Assembly (NCBI GenBank): GCA_947646735.1
Contig: CANTFK010000091.1
Location: forward strand, 1-64,000
Reading direction: 5' to 3'
Source of the DNA: Peronospora farinosa
Taxonomy: Eukaryota > Oomycota > Peronosporomycetes > Peronosporales > Peronosporaceae
Length of the DNA stretch: 64,000 nucleotides
Part shown: positions 20,448 through 32,300 of the stretch, in pieces
Layout: every line of letters begins with the position of its first letter
How positions within the stretch are numbered: the first letter of the stretch is position 1
Notes under the pieces: model-generated
The model's input: only the letters and a program-made list of their open reading frames with translations
Database searches by the model: none
Told to the model about the DNA's origin: nothing
Position numbers and translations under genes: made by a program

Positions 20448-20967
20448 ACAGAAGGTCGGGATGCAGTGAGGCGACTTGCTCTCACGTACATGTCCCGCCT
20501 TGGCTCGCTGTCGAAGAAATCATCGATTTAATCGACTTGTTCCTTCGGCAACGGCCATTGCCTGGTCACATAATACTTGATTCCAGGCTCCAGGTCAATC
20601 TCGTGCCTGATGCCTCTATCGGCCGTTAGACGGCTCGGCACTTCTGCTGGAAACACATCACGGTGTTTCCATAGAACATCATAGAACGGGCTGTCCTTCA
20701 AGGCATCCCAGCCTTGAGCAGAAACCCGTTTTTTTTGTCGGTCTTCAAGACGCTCGCATCCATTGTGGATGAAGAGCAACAGTCCACCACGTTCTCTTCT
20801 GGAGCTGGTGCGACTATCTCGTGGATCTTTCCTTCCTTTAGCTCGGACAGGAAGAGATCCCACGTCATCTCCGAGAGATTTACTATCTCCTCGGCAGATG
20901 CCAAGACAAGTTGGAGCACCTCAACTGAGGATGCCTCCAACATCTTACCTTCGACGACCTCGAACAA
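20448..20967 (-). pseudogene. Gypsy pol: protease-RT linker and RT N-terminus, broken
   Basis: The minus strand reads DRGIRHEIDLEPGIKYYVTRQWPLPKEQVD and then a TAA near 20528. A frame change follows before the RT palm resumes at 20447 (RKETGGWRVVHAYNK). The stretch also contains an acidic linker (LSEMTWDLFLSELKEG). At least two separate lesions lie within 80 bp. Confidence 0.85.
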
Positions 20968-21805
20968 CTCGTTCGTAGGTCCGTCCTCTTGGACCGAGAC
21001 TCACTCGTTTTGACGTGCCCTTGATCGTCTTAATACGTCTGGTGCTCGTTGCTCGAGTCACCACGACCTTTGACCTGGAAGAAGGTGTCGTTGCTATCTC
21101 AGCTAACGCACTCCTTCCAACCGCACCAGGCTCTTGGCTCTGTGCCGGTTCTGGTAGTGCTTGACTTCCTGTCAGCCCACCATCAACTGTCACAGGCTCT
21201 CGGCTCTGTGCAGGATCATTGGACGCATGACTACCTGTCATCGTCCCATTCACTACACCAGTCTCTTCGACCTGAGTAGGAATATGTGTCACCTGGCTTT
21301 CCGCCAGTGCACTTCCAACTACACCACTCCTTTCGAGCTGGGTAGTTCCTGGTGCCGATTGACATACCGTCATCACACCCTCGACTGTGTTGGACACAGC
21401 ATCAGCCACATAAGCCTCTCGCAAGAGCACATCCTTTCCGGTGTCCTGCGTAGAGCTAGCGACTGTGCGTGTACGCCAGTCAATCCATGGTTGGTGTTTA
21501 GCCAACCAAGGCATGCCTAGGATGAGGTCATACGGACTCTCCATACCTAGCACTGTGAGCTTCTCTTTACAAGAGAAGTCACTGAAACTGAAGGCGAGTT
21601 CAACTTGAACTCCCTCCGATTTGACGAGCGCGCCGTTCGCTAAACGAACGATCGCCTCTTCTCGCTTGCCATCCTGGCAAAGCGACTCATAACTCGCCGG
21701 ACTCTTTTTCAGAGCCGCGAGCTTCAAAACGTTTTGTGATGCACCCGAATCCACGAGAAGGGTCATCACTTGGTCATAGCCTCGTACTCGAGCGCTATAG
21801 ACCAA
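20945..21805 (-). pseudogene. Gypsy aspartic protease and linker
   Basis: The active-site box is LLVDSGASQNVLKL. The conserved flap-distal stretch is [19 protein letters not shown], as in the other two elements. A Gln/Glu/Thr/Ser-rich linker with repeats of PAQSREPVTV and PAQSQEPGAV follows. Upstream, the -1 frame after the gag stop is open to a run of A/T near 21810, where one more frame change is needed to enter the protease. Confidence 0.85.
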
Positions 21806-21898
21806 AAAGGATTGAGGTCCGACCTTTCGGTACCTCAGGGACTATGCTGCCCATTGGTTTGATCAATCTGAACTTAGGGGTAGCTTCAGAGTCCGCGA

Positions 21899-21922
21899 CA
21901 GTAGGGCATCCCGCCCCTACTG
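21899..21922 (-). promoter_or_regulatory. Conserved gag-pol junction inverted repeat, copy 2
   Basis: On the minus strand the arms CAGTAGG and CCTACTG enclose a G-rich loop. The gag stop TAG (21917-21919) lies in the left arm. Pol continues in the -1 frame with VGAGCPT, matching VGAGRPT in the other two elements. Confidence 0.7.
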
Positions 21923-22975
21923 CGCTCCCGCATTTCCCGACCCATCTTTGGCAGGTGCTGAACCCGTGCGTCGTGCACGCTGGTTTTTCGCACCTCCCTT
22001 CGGGTTGGGAGAACTTTTGCTGGGTGCCTTAGCACCAGCAGCTACCTTGGCGTAGCAGCGAGCCATCATATGGCCTCGCTTGCCGCACTTGTAGCAGATC
22101 ACATCTGCATTGCCTAACTCCATAGGAGTGGCATCCGACTTCTCGGTCGACGGCCTGTAATAGGCTGTCGCCGAGGCGCTGTTGTAGGATTGCTCCTCAC
22201 CTAAGGCAATGTCAATTGCCTCTTCCATCGTCGCTGGCACCTTTCTGAAAAGGGCCTGACGCGATGGGCCATGCCTAAGTCCATTCATGAACGTGGCTAC
22301 CTTGATACGCTCTGGTATCGGTTCCCCATTGATGGAAGCCGACAGCGAACGCATCTCCTGCACAAACTCTTGCAGAGAGCGTTTCGCCTGTCGTGCTCCA
22401 AATAAGCGCGCTATAAGAAACACTTCGTTGTTAGGCGGCTGATACATGGCACAAATCTTTGTTTTAAAGATCGCCCATGATGGAAACGCATCAGCATTTG
22501 CCATCAGCGCAGAGTATGCCCACTCTGACGCTTTGCCACGCAAGTTGGACATGGCATACGACACCCTTCTGGTGTCGTCTTCGATGAGCTGCGCCACTCC
22601 ACATTGCTCAACTGCTAATAGCCAGTGAACAATCGTGTGAGGGGTAGTTCCATCGAACTTCGGAGAGTCCATCCGAATGGGCCTCGGTTGATTAGGCCGG
22701 GCCGAGGGCGTCTTAACAGTTCCGTGCCTGCTCAAGCCTAAGCTCATCCTGAGTCTTATTGATGGACTCAGCCGTGGCTTGGCTGTTTACCTCGGACGCG
22801 TTTCTACGCTGTATGAGCACAAACGCCTCGAATTGCTCCAGCTGAGCAACATGTTGCTCAGGAGGACAATGTAAGAGGCTGACCAAGGCTTGTTTACCAA
22901 GTCCCTGCGCCGTATGCTCTGCCAACTCCCTATGATGTTGGTAGAGGTGAGGGAATTCATTCTAGTCCATGTTAA
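21917..22975 (-). pseudogene. Gypsy gag (capsid and zinc knuckle)
   Basis: The capsid part shows DSPKFDGTTPHTIVHWLLAVE, RGKASEWAYSALMANADAFPSW, QEFVQEMRSLSASI and MEEAIDIALGEEQS. A CCHC knuckle (CYKCGKRGHMMARC) and a basic tail follow, ending CAG-TAG. The N-terminus (22713-22975) is in another frame, with a frame change near 22.73 kb. It also carries a TAG near 22957 where a Trp codon would fit. Both lesions inactivate it. Confidence 0.85.
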
Positions 22976-23020
22976 GGACCATCTTAACCACACGCACGCT
23001 CAGAGAGACGGGTCGTGAGA

Positions 23021-23036
23021 ACTACCAGTGCTACCA
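23021..23036 (-). other. Primer-binding site
   Basis: On the minus strand TGGTAGCACTGGTAGT starts two bases after the 5' LTR end. It is nearly identical to the sites at 3691-3708 and 60536-60553, implying the same primer tRNA. Confidence 0.75.
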
Positions 23037-23038
23037 AG

Positions 23039-23633
23039 TGTAGACGGGCACTTCTACGAAGTTGCCTCGTGCTACTTAGCACACACCTTCAGCACAAGCG
23101 AGGAAGCGGTTAGACCGTCATACCTTTGTGTGCAAGGGTGGTTGTGTGATTGGTCGGCTGCTTATGTAGTCGTACCGCCAGTTGCCTCTCGCTTAAGCGA
23201 GAGTGCAACGAACTTCTAAATAACAAGTCACCGACGTCACGCAGAAGCTTTTTCAGCTTCTCGTGCGCGGTGTGTTTGATTTAGTAAATTCAAGACTGAG
23301 CTATATTTAATGTATTATAATTTAATAAACTTAACTACTGATTGGCTATATATATAGATCGGATACGCGACTCTGTAGAAGCGTATCCTGTCGCATGAAC
23401 TTAAATGTAGGTTTAAAGCTTGCGAATGACGTCCTTCTGAGACGTCGCGATGCCTAGCTTCAACTAGCTTCATCCCTTCCCATGTAAAACCATCAATGGA
23501 TATCACATTCACGAGGGTGGATCACATTTGTGTATCGCACCCAAGTGACAGGTCAAAAGTAATCATGGATACTTTTAGACCAAACATTGAGTATACTACT
23601 CAATGTTTACGTGTAATTGAATGCCCTATTACA
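23039..23633 (-). repeat. 5' LTR of the 15.5-23.6 kb gypsy element
   Basis: This 595-bp LTR begins TGTAGACGGG and ends CCCTATTACA on the plus strand. It pairs with 15543-16139. Its outer edge lies inside a copy of the glycine-rich gene and supplies that gene's only start codon. Confidence 0.9.
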
Positions 23634-24517
23634 GGAAGGTCCACCACCATCATGTCAAGAAAGTCAAGAAAGTCAAGAAAATCGCTATTCCCGTGCCTGT
23701 GGAGGTGCCGCATTTCATTCCTGTTCCCGTCAGCATCCCGTCCACAGTGATAGCTGGCTCCAACACTGCCGTCGTTGACTCCACCACCAATGTCGTCTCT
23801 ACCAATGCCGCCTCTACCAATGCCGCTTCGAACAATGTCGTTGCCGCAGGGACTAACGTGGCACTGGGATCTGCAGCTGTCACGCCAGCTCCGACGACTG
23901 CAAATGGACGTCCAGTGGTAACCCCTGCACCTACGGTAACCCGAGGATCAATGGCCACGCCGGCACCAGCGAACGTTTCCAGTGCAGATCCATCTCCAGC
24001 ACAACAGCCAGGAGCTGCCGCAGCCATTCCTCAGTCTGGTGACGCAGGCATAGCCGGGGTCCCATCGACAGCAAGCTTCGGAAATGCCAACAACCCAGTT
24101 GGAGCTGGACTGGGTGCCTCAGGTGCTTCTGGTGGATTCCCTACAAACACCGGCGGGTTTGGTGGAAATCCTACGGGCACCATCGGTGGCGGCTTCGGTG
24201 GTGGCAATCAGATGCCTGGTTTCGGTGGTGGTATGTTTGGTGGAGCTGGTGCTGGCATGGGTGGTTTCAACGGAAATGGTGTGAACGGCTTCAATGGGAA
24301 TGGTGCGGGCGGCTTCGGGCAACAGACGCGATTCGGCGCGCAAGGTGGGAACGCGTTTGGTGGAATTGGTGGGCAGGGTGCAAGGGGGAACTTCGGTCCG
24401 ACTGGCAACAACGGATTCACCGGTGGCCAGCCTGGGTTTGGAGGTGCCGCACCGGTTGGTGGCAATGCGTTTGGTAGTGGAGGTTTTAATCGTCGCGAGC
24501 GTCAGCGTCGTCGTTGA
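23621..24517 (+). pseudogene. 5'-truncated glycine-rich gene fused to an LTR
   Basis: From 23634 on, the sequence equals residues ~48-346 of the intact gene at 403-1443, with a few substitutions and one fewer Asn-Ala-Ser-Thr repeat. Signal peptide, RXLR-like motif and promoter are gone. An ATG in the last 13 bases of the LTR (23621-23623) is in frame and would add M-P-Y-Y. The frame is open for 298 codons to the same RRERQRRR end. If expressed it would stay in the cytosol. I infer a non-functional relic, though the open frame means a recent event or continued constraint. Confidence 0.8.
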
Positions 24518-25196
24518 TGAGTGAGAGGTACAATCCAGCTTCAACTGCTGTTTGTTTGTTGTGTTGGTCATGTAGATAGCAAATTGTAATGTTCATCTCT
24601 CGAATACAACTGCACACCATATCTGTGAGGTTACTTTACATTATAACATGTTATTGCAGTAGCAGAAGAATGCATTGTACCAAAATCTACGCGGTAGCAG
24701 CAACCTTATTTAAGGAACCAGCGTTCTGCACCGCGTGCCACATACCACAATGCTATGCTAAATCATGAAGGAGTAAGAACAAACGACAAACACGTAAGTG
24801 ACGAATCTCATACAATCTCGGAAAATTCTATTTTCGATGAGCAATTGAAACCTGCTAGCAGTCCTTCAAAAGCGATCCATTATTACATTTGCCGCGACTA
24901 TTTTCAGGTACTTCTTCTTGGTACAGATGCTATGGCCTTCATACGTTGTCAGAGCGCGTTTAATGTAGCAAATATCTCACTCTCAATCACTTGGTCAAAC
25001 TCCATTATACATTTATGACTTACTTGCTTCGTCACTAAATCACCTCGCTGCTGCCACGTAACACCTCGCCTTCGCAAATAATTTTGTCCTGCCCCCGCCG
25101 GCTTTTTTCAGATCTGCTTCGTAATTAAGGCGTAGGCCGATATCGGCCAGCAAATGGTAATACCTTGTCAAATGTTCATCTGTCAACGACAGACAA
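24518..25196. other. 3' flank of the truncated copy, then non-coding
   Basis: 24518-24918 is the mirrored 3' flank of the intact gene (1-402). 24919-24993 matches that gene's distal promoter (1645-1721). From about 25000 to 25196 I see nothing that can be assigned. Confidence 0.6.
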
Positions 25197-26009
25197 CTAT
25201 CCTTTCCCCAAAATAGCAGCCGACCCCGTCGTTTTGATTTCCACAACTGGCTTCATAAACACGAGTGGCTTTGACGAGTGGAAGCGGCAATAGTAGCCCG
25301 TCTTCGCATAACGTCTACATCCCAATGTGACGCAAAAAACTTCCTGTGGTTCCGGTCGAGCATTTGCTGCATCCGATGTTTGTTTTTCATGCGACTGTTC
25401 TGTAACACTTTCGGAAGAAGCAAACAAAACCAATGAATCTTTCTTCATCTCGACGCGCTTCTGGTTGTCTCTCCAGAGATGTTTACTCTTCTCCAGCGAC
25501 AAGTTGCCCAAGCTCCACTCGTACGCAAGCATTTGCTCCCCCCGCACATGATGTTTCGTTAACCGACTGGACCCACGTCGCAGTCGTTGACGCTTTCCTG
25601 TACGTCTTTTTCTATTTGCACGCGTAGACGCGTAGGGAGTTTGAGAGACCGAGGGTTGCGTCTTGACGCGTCGCTCGACGCCATGCGCGTGGATTGAGTA
25701 TTCGCTGGTCTCGAAAATAAACCAGACATCACGCTTTTCGTGATATAGCTGTAACGTACTGACACAGCAGCCGTGGCACGTCCGAACGCTGTAGTTGCCC
25801 TGCCACGAGAGTTCGAGCTCCAGCACGTGTCTTACACACAAGTGACCACGCACCTGAAGCCGTGGACAACGCGGACGCACACACACGTCGCGGACAAGAA
25901 GTGCCTGATCATTTTTACAACGCAATGGCAGCCATCGATCCTCGTGCTTTGTGTTATCGAGGCAAACGCTGCAGAGAACGAGCGCCGGCTCTCCCAGCGC
26001 CCGCTCCAT
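25197..26009 (-). CDS. Cys/His-rich protein with two matched zinc-finger-like motifs
   Basis: 270 residues, and I do not recognise the family. The N-terminus has a C-x2-C pair (LCSVCLDN) and a further Cys. Two motifs with identical spacing C-x4-C-x9-C-x2-H follow: CVRPRC...LCVRH near residues 43-61, and CVTLGC...YCRFH near residues 227-245. The middle is basic (RKRRTGKRQRLRRG), a possible nuclear signal. The spacing resembles the short zinc-binding repeats of oomycete WRKY-like proteins, but no WRKY core is present. It is divergently arranged with the SANT gene at 26347, with 337 bp between starts. A nucleic-acid-binding role is only inferred. Confidence 0.6.
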   Translation of the reverse strand: MERALGEPALVLCSVCLDNTKHEDRWLPLRCKNDQALLVRDVCVRPRCPRLQVRGHLCVRHVLELELSWQGNYSVRTCHGCCVSTLQLYHEKRDVWFIFETSEYSIHAHGVERRVKTQPSVSQTPYASTRANRKRRTGKRQRLRRGSSRLTKHHVRGEQMLAYEWSLGNLSLEKSKHLWRDNQKRVEMKKDSLVLFASSESVTEQSHEKQTSDAANARPEPQEVFCVTLGCRRYAKTGYYCRFHSSKPLVFMKPVVEIKTTGSAAILGKG

Positions 26010-26346
26010 TTTGAAAGCTAAAGAGATCCACTAACCTTTTCTGACCTCTGATTGGTAGATAGTAAGAATCGGTAACGCGAGGCGTCTTACCCATTGTTGT
26101 CCCGCCTTGTCGCTTCAGTTCGCCAAGAAAAGGTACAGGCCGTGCACAATGACAAGCCATCCCACGCAGTGCACTAACACTATGTGCGTAATCGTGGTTA
26201 AAAAAAGGTGAATCTAATCCTATCGTTTCGCATAATCCTACGTAATGGCAATTCTGACGCGGCACCTCTTAGTCGTCTATCTATAGGAGAAAACAGAGGA
26301 AAAGAAGGACAAAAGTTGCAGCATTTCAAAGACTAAACACGACAAA
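26010..26346. promoter_or_regulatory. Shared upstream region of two divergent genes
   Basis: These 337 bp separate the start codons of the Cys-rich gene (minus) and the SANT co-repressor (plus), so both promoters must lie here or overlap. The sequence is AT-rich, with an A-rich leader before 26347. No specific factor site was identified. Confidence 0.5.
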
Positions 26347-29300
26347 ATGGCGGACAATTCGTCCAGAGCGTCATCACCTGAGCCTGGGGAAGCAACGCCA
26401 GCTCGTAGACGTCATATCCAGATCAAGTCATCATCGTCTAGTGCCAGTCGTGGCTCTGTGGACCGCCACTTGGTCGAGACTGGTCGTTCCACGGCTTACA
26501 CCAGTCAGAGCCAGCAATGGCATGATAGTTCACCACCTCGCAGCCGTCTCCCACGTCCTTATACCAGCAGAAGTGGAGGAGGACACGGCAGTTACTTTAA
26601 GCATCAGCCTATGAGCTACGAAGGAACAAGAGCTACAGCATCGTACCAGAAAGATCGAGTATTCTCACGCTCTAGAGGACGTTCAGTCTCTCGGTCGCCC
26701 AAGTCTCCGCCACGCTCTCGATCACGCTCCCGTTCTAGATCGTTTTCACCTCGGGGGCATCGTACTTTTGTCAACTGGGAACAAGGTGGACGCAGTGCGA
26801 GAACTGGACAATACGTCTATGGACGAGGAGGACGTGGGAATCAATACGATAGTCGACAACGTGGACGAGAGCGAGACACGTGGTCGAGAGGAGGGGGAAG
26901 AGGAGGGGGACGATACTCTAATTATCAACGAGGCAACCGCTTTTACCCGAAGGAAGTGCGATACACAACGGCAGCGATGACGCCACATCATAGGTCGATA
27001 AGTCGGGAGAGAAGGAGCAATGACGGGAGTACGTCAGTAGCACGCAGTTTTCGTGACCGACAGATGCGAGACCGAGGTCAAGACCGTTGGGGTTATGAGT
27101 CAGGTTATTGTGAACGGACGAGAGAGCGTGAATTGAGCAGCAGGTCTTTGTCGCTCGTACGGACGTCAAGCTTTGCGTCCGACTATTTCAGAGAGAGTGA
27201 AGCGTCCGTGAGTGCGGAGGAAGGCGAAGAGAAATCGGAGGAAAACTACATGGCTACTAGCGAGAGGTCTTTGGAATCGCAAACGCCAAGTGAGTCGGGC
27301 AGCATAAACTGGGAGATGACGAACGCTACGGAGAGCGGTACAAAGCGAATGGTTGTCTCGAGTACCCTTGCGCTGCCACCTCGTCCAACTGCTGACAGTT
27401 CTTGGAACTCAGGAGTGTTTAAGGAGAGTGATGGACACAGCTGCCCCACCAATAGAAAGGCGATTGTAAAAGAAAGGTTGTCGAGGAGATCGGAGGGTGA
27501 AAAGTCTGACGTGAGCCAGGTTGAATCTGCAGCTTCATGTACAGGGTCAATTGAGGTGGATGATGAAGATGAGAAGAAAAGGAAGGATGATATGTTGTAC
27601 GCAGGTTGTACGAATGCAATTGCTAGTGAGAACGAGCAAACGCATGTAAAACGAATGAGCAAAGAGCTTGCCTCTGCTGCTGAAGTCCAGATTGCCAACT
27701 TCACTGATGCTACAACTTTTGTTTCTGAACAAGTTCAAGGCGACGAAGGTTTGCTAAAGAAGACGACGGAAGTGCCGAAAACAGATGATGGCGGCATGTC
27801 CAACGCGAGCAAATCGTTCGGTGAAGCCAAAGATGATGCCGGTCTCACTGCGAGAACTGAGGTGAAGGCCACTGCTCCTCTAGGTTTACCTGACGCTGCA
27901 GAGGTGCCGAACAAAGTAATATTGTTACAAGAAGATTGCGTGAAGTCTTCAGACAAGTACGTTCTGGCGGAAGACAAAGTGGAAATATCCAGGGAGAATC
28001 TGTCCTCTGTTTCTCAACAATCTTCTACTTCTCCTGGTCTCAAGCATGGTGTTGATAGCAAGATGGATGATCCGACCACAGTAGATCCCATTGCGCCCCA
28101 TGATGAGGGTTTGTTATTGGAGACAAAAGAGCATCGCAAGAACGAGCTACTTGTAGATAAATTTGCTGATGATGATTTTCTTGTAGTTATAAAAGATGGT
28201 GGGGCTGACAGGGGCGCCGTATCAAGTAGCTCGAGCAAAGCGAAAGATGCGGATCAGTTAAGCTCATGGAAACCGATAGTTCACGCAGCAGACGTGGAGA
28301 TGACAGGTGTGGATGCGGACGATGGAAAGAGATCTGGTCTAGATGCAGTTTCTAGTGTGGCTGCTGACCAACAGGTGCTGGATACGGATGACCTATCTAT
28401 CGTGTCGGCTACTAAGCCTAAGGACACTATGATGTCTGAAAATAGAGAGGTTGAGGAGAGAGAGGCAATGGCAGTGGTAACCGATTGTAGCTTTACAAAG
28501 CTAAGCACTACGGTTGCTTATGACAGCCTTTCCGACATCCGCGATAGCAAGATAGTCACCTCGCTAAGCAGTTCGTTGGAACAAGGTCAGGGGGCGAAAC
28601 GTGCTGTGAACGCTACAATGATGAATACTCTACCTGACATTGAACATGGACGAAAGAAACGGGCTAAAGTTGAACGCAGCAGAACTGATCCTTCGTCGGC
28701 AGCTTTTAGCAACAACAGTAAGCCTCGATCAACGTCATTTTCATCGTTTGGCTTGCAAAACAGCAGTCGGTGCGACGAAAGTGCTCATGAAGAAGATAAG
28801 GGACTTTTCAGGGCTGAGCTAACACTCATGTTGAGGCCGGCGCATGAAGAAACACGAGAATCGTATTATAAACAGAGGGATGTTGCATCATCTCTGACCC
28901 ACAAGCATTCGCCAAAGTTTAGTGGACGCCCTGCGGTTGATCGTCGTGCGTCTTTTTCGACGCTACCGGAACATAGTTGTTATGCGTCGTCCGAAGAATC
29001 CGGTGATGCAGGCGGTAGTAGGACTTCTCGATCATCCTACAGCAAGCCATTTTTACAGCCTTATGTTTGTTTAGAGAGCAGTGCGGAAGGGCGAAGAAGA
29101 GATTTTCATGATGGCATAAAGAAAGAAGATGTAGTGAAAAGAGAAGTGCTGCCGACGGAGTCAGTAAGCAGCATTATTGACGCACAGTTATTACCGGTAG
29201 GTGAACGAATACTGGGAGCTGAAAACCTACCTGCAGAAGACAAATGGAGCTCAAAAGTGCGGGAAGAGTTGCCATCACTACCAAATATTCCTCTTCCCCG

Positions 29301-32300
29301 TGGTGGAATTCGCGCGACTTCTTCGCCTACGGTTGTGGGAGAAGGAACGCCAACGAAACGGCACCGTCCTCGGTTAGGCTGGGGCCAAGGGCTCGTCGCT
29401 CCTTCATCACCACCTCAGCCCGCAAAGCGGCCACGTATTGGGTGGGGCCAGGGTTTAGTACAGCAAAAAAATGACACGCTGCAGAGCGCTACAACTGCAT
29501 TTCTGGACGAAGGTGACACATGTGTTAGTGACGGCAATGCGAAGAGTGAGGAGACTAGTGCTTTGTCTCGAGACGATGAGTACCCACCAGTTAAAGCTGA
29601 AGCAGGGAAGATTGTTATCATTGACGATTTTTATCAGGATGCTGTCAAGAAACTGACTTTAGAAAGGTCAACACCTGAAAAAGCAAAGTTAGTTGCTGCT
29701 GAGGGGTCCTTTGTGCTTGTAACAAGCGAAGCAGAAACAGGTGACGATGCGAAAACAGTGAAGGGTGGCGCTATTGGAAAAGATAGCGTAGTTTATGCAA
29801 AGCCATTAAAAGAAGAAGTTCTTGCCGCGATTGACATACTGGACTCGGACATTGCAGGCGTGAAGAAGCAGATTGAGGCGCTGCAAAGAAGGATTGCCTG
29901 TGCAGAAGAGTCAGCTTGTGTATCAGCCGATACTGAACTTGTGTTGGCGGATGAACCTGTTCGTACGGCAGCCTCGTCAAAGCTGGGTGGCCCAACCGAT
30001 ACTTCATCTGCTCAACCCCTTTTGACATCTCCCGTGAAATTAGCGGTAGATCCGAAATTCGTGGAGCTGCTAGCGGGTGTGTTCTCTGAAAATTTACGTA
30101 AAACAACCGCCGCAAACGACCGACTTCCGAAGCGAATGGAGAAGGGTCAAGTAGCGACCAAAATATATCACCAACCTAGTGACTACCCCTTTTACCAGGA
30201 TAATATTGATCGTGGATCAGCGCTTTCCAATCAAATGCGCCTAAAAGTGCGAATGCGGAATCGAGCTCGACATGAGTACCTGAAGAAACTGGCGCGGGAC
30301 TACGTGGACATGAAGAAGTCGTGGAAAGTGGGAGTGAAAAAGATGGAGAAGGACCGAAAACGCCAGGAGAAACTACGCCTGAAGCAGCTCCAGAAGGAAA
30401 AATTGAAAACAATGAGTGAAAGTGGACCCGTCCGGACCACAAATACTATCCACCAAAGCCCTCACGTCCAGCAGCTAGTCGCAGCTGAAAAGGCAGCTGA
30501 AGCTGCTGGCGAAGGCACAATTGTGCGAACTTCGTCTCGTTTGACGAACAATTCTAGTGCTGACTTGGATAACAACGATTTGGAGAAAATTGAGCAGGCT
30601 AAGACGCAGGCTCTCATTGACCAGGAAGTTCGAAAAAAACGATTAAAAAACGCGTTATCAACTGCAATTCCAGACATGCTGATCACCGCTGAAGATCGAC
30701 AACAACGTTACTTCACACGATTTGCCAATTGTCAAAGCTGTATGGCTGATGGGCTAGTAACGGACTGGAAACTGAAGGAAAGGGCAGAGATGAAAGTGAA
30801 CCCGTGGAACGACTTAGAGAAGTGCATATATGTGGACAAGTTCCTGCAATTCCCGAAAAATTTTCCGCAAATTTCTTTGTTCTTGAGCAATAAGACTACT
30901 GGAGATGTGATCGCGTTCTATTATCGAACTAAAAAAGTGGCCGACTACAAAGCGCTGCTCCGAGAGCAGCAACTAAGGCGTCGCGGAGCAGGATCGAAGA
31001 ATACCTGGAGTTGCTGGAACCTGTCTGCGTGTGCAGCAATTTGCCTTGGCGTTCAATTTCCAGAGCACGTCGCAAAGCTGTTGTTGCACCCTTCGAACTT
31101 TCGCTCACACCAGGCTTCTGATAATATTCTTAATTCAGCGGGCGCTCAGCGTCTTTTGCGTGGCTCTAAAGCAAAAGTAGAGGGAAACCGTAAAACGACT
31201 AACAGCAACGCCGTAAGCAGCTCTGGTGCTGTTGTTGCTGCTGCTGCCGCTGAAGGTTTGTCTGCATTGGATTTGGTGTCTAGAACAAACCACACATCAT
31301 CTGTCCGATCGTCAGTGGAAGTACAGCTTGACAATGTTATTAATTCGGGAGATTCAGATACTTCGGACGAGGAGAAATTTACCTTGTACACCCAGCAGCT
31401 GGAACAGTTCATTGCAGGACAGCAGCGGCCATTCCTATTGGATTATGCATCACTACTCACTGATAACTCGTACAGCACGGGCTACGAAGTGTCGACCCAT
31501 TCAGTAGAAGAACGGTTGAAGAAGTATCCAACTCCGAGCAAGGAGCTTGAGTCTGCTATTGATGCGGTAGCGGAAATGAGTTCTGCTGGTGCGTCTGAAG
31601 AAGCTACGAAGAGCAAACAACAGAGTTTGGCAGCCGGATCACAGGGAAACCTCAAAAATTGCTGTACGCATACGATGAAGGAGTCAAAACAGCATCGAAA
31701 AATGAAGAAGACGCAGGAGGGAGATGCTACGCTAACAGGTGCAACAATTACGTTAGCTTCCTCACAAGCAGTTGGAGGTGCAGGTGGAGAAAAAAGTGGG
31801 AGTCATAATAGAAAGAAAAACGCTGCAAGTTCTTCGTCAGCGCCAGGTACTCCTGGAAGTAATCGCGGTCCCCCTCGTATTTCAATTCCAGAAGAAAAAG
31901 CTGGTCAAAGCGTCAAGAAATTGAGTCGAAGCGGCGGCGGCACTCCAGGTGTACGCCGGACCAATTCTTCGCAGTCACATCTCACGAATGCGTCTCCTAA
32001 GTCGAGTGCAGTGTCAGCAGGGACATCAGATCTTTCGACTACAGCTCTTACTGGAGGGACAGTAAAAAAGGTATCTGGTGGGAGTATTACGCCTCATGCT
32101 AATGCAAGGACATCTTCCCCATCAGCAAATGCTGCAGCTGGAGGGAATAATGCGAATGCAGCAGTTCCTGCGAAGCGAGTGGTGCAGAAGTGGACCGAAG
32201 GAGAGAAGGCAGATTTTCTGAAGTTTTTTTCGGTACGTTTATTTATTTCTTCAGATTTGATGTGAAGACCTCACGACACTTCCTCTTGTTGTGCATAGCA

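Larger units (their letters stand above)
15543..23633 (-). mobile_element. Ty3/gypsy chromovirus with both LTRs, inactive
   Basis: Full layout on the minus strand: 5' LTR (23039-23633), primer site, gag, hairpin, protease, reverse transcriptase, RNase H, integrase, chromodomain, antisense ORF region, polypurine tract, 3' LTR (15543-16139). The LTRs differ at many positions, so insertion is not recent. The flanks do not share a target duplication: CTGCA lies left of it and GGAAG right. LINE sequence lies on one side and the glycine-rich gene on the other, which points to recombination between elements after insertion. Confidence 0.9.

Noticed and set aside
15538..23638. Target-site duplication around the two-LTR gypsy element
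   Set aside because: CTGCA on the left and GGAAG on the right do not match, and the flanks are different sequences.
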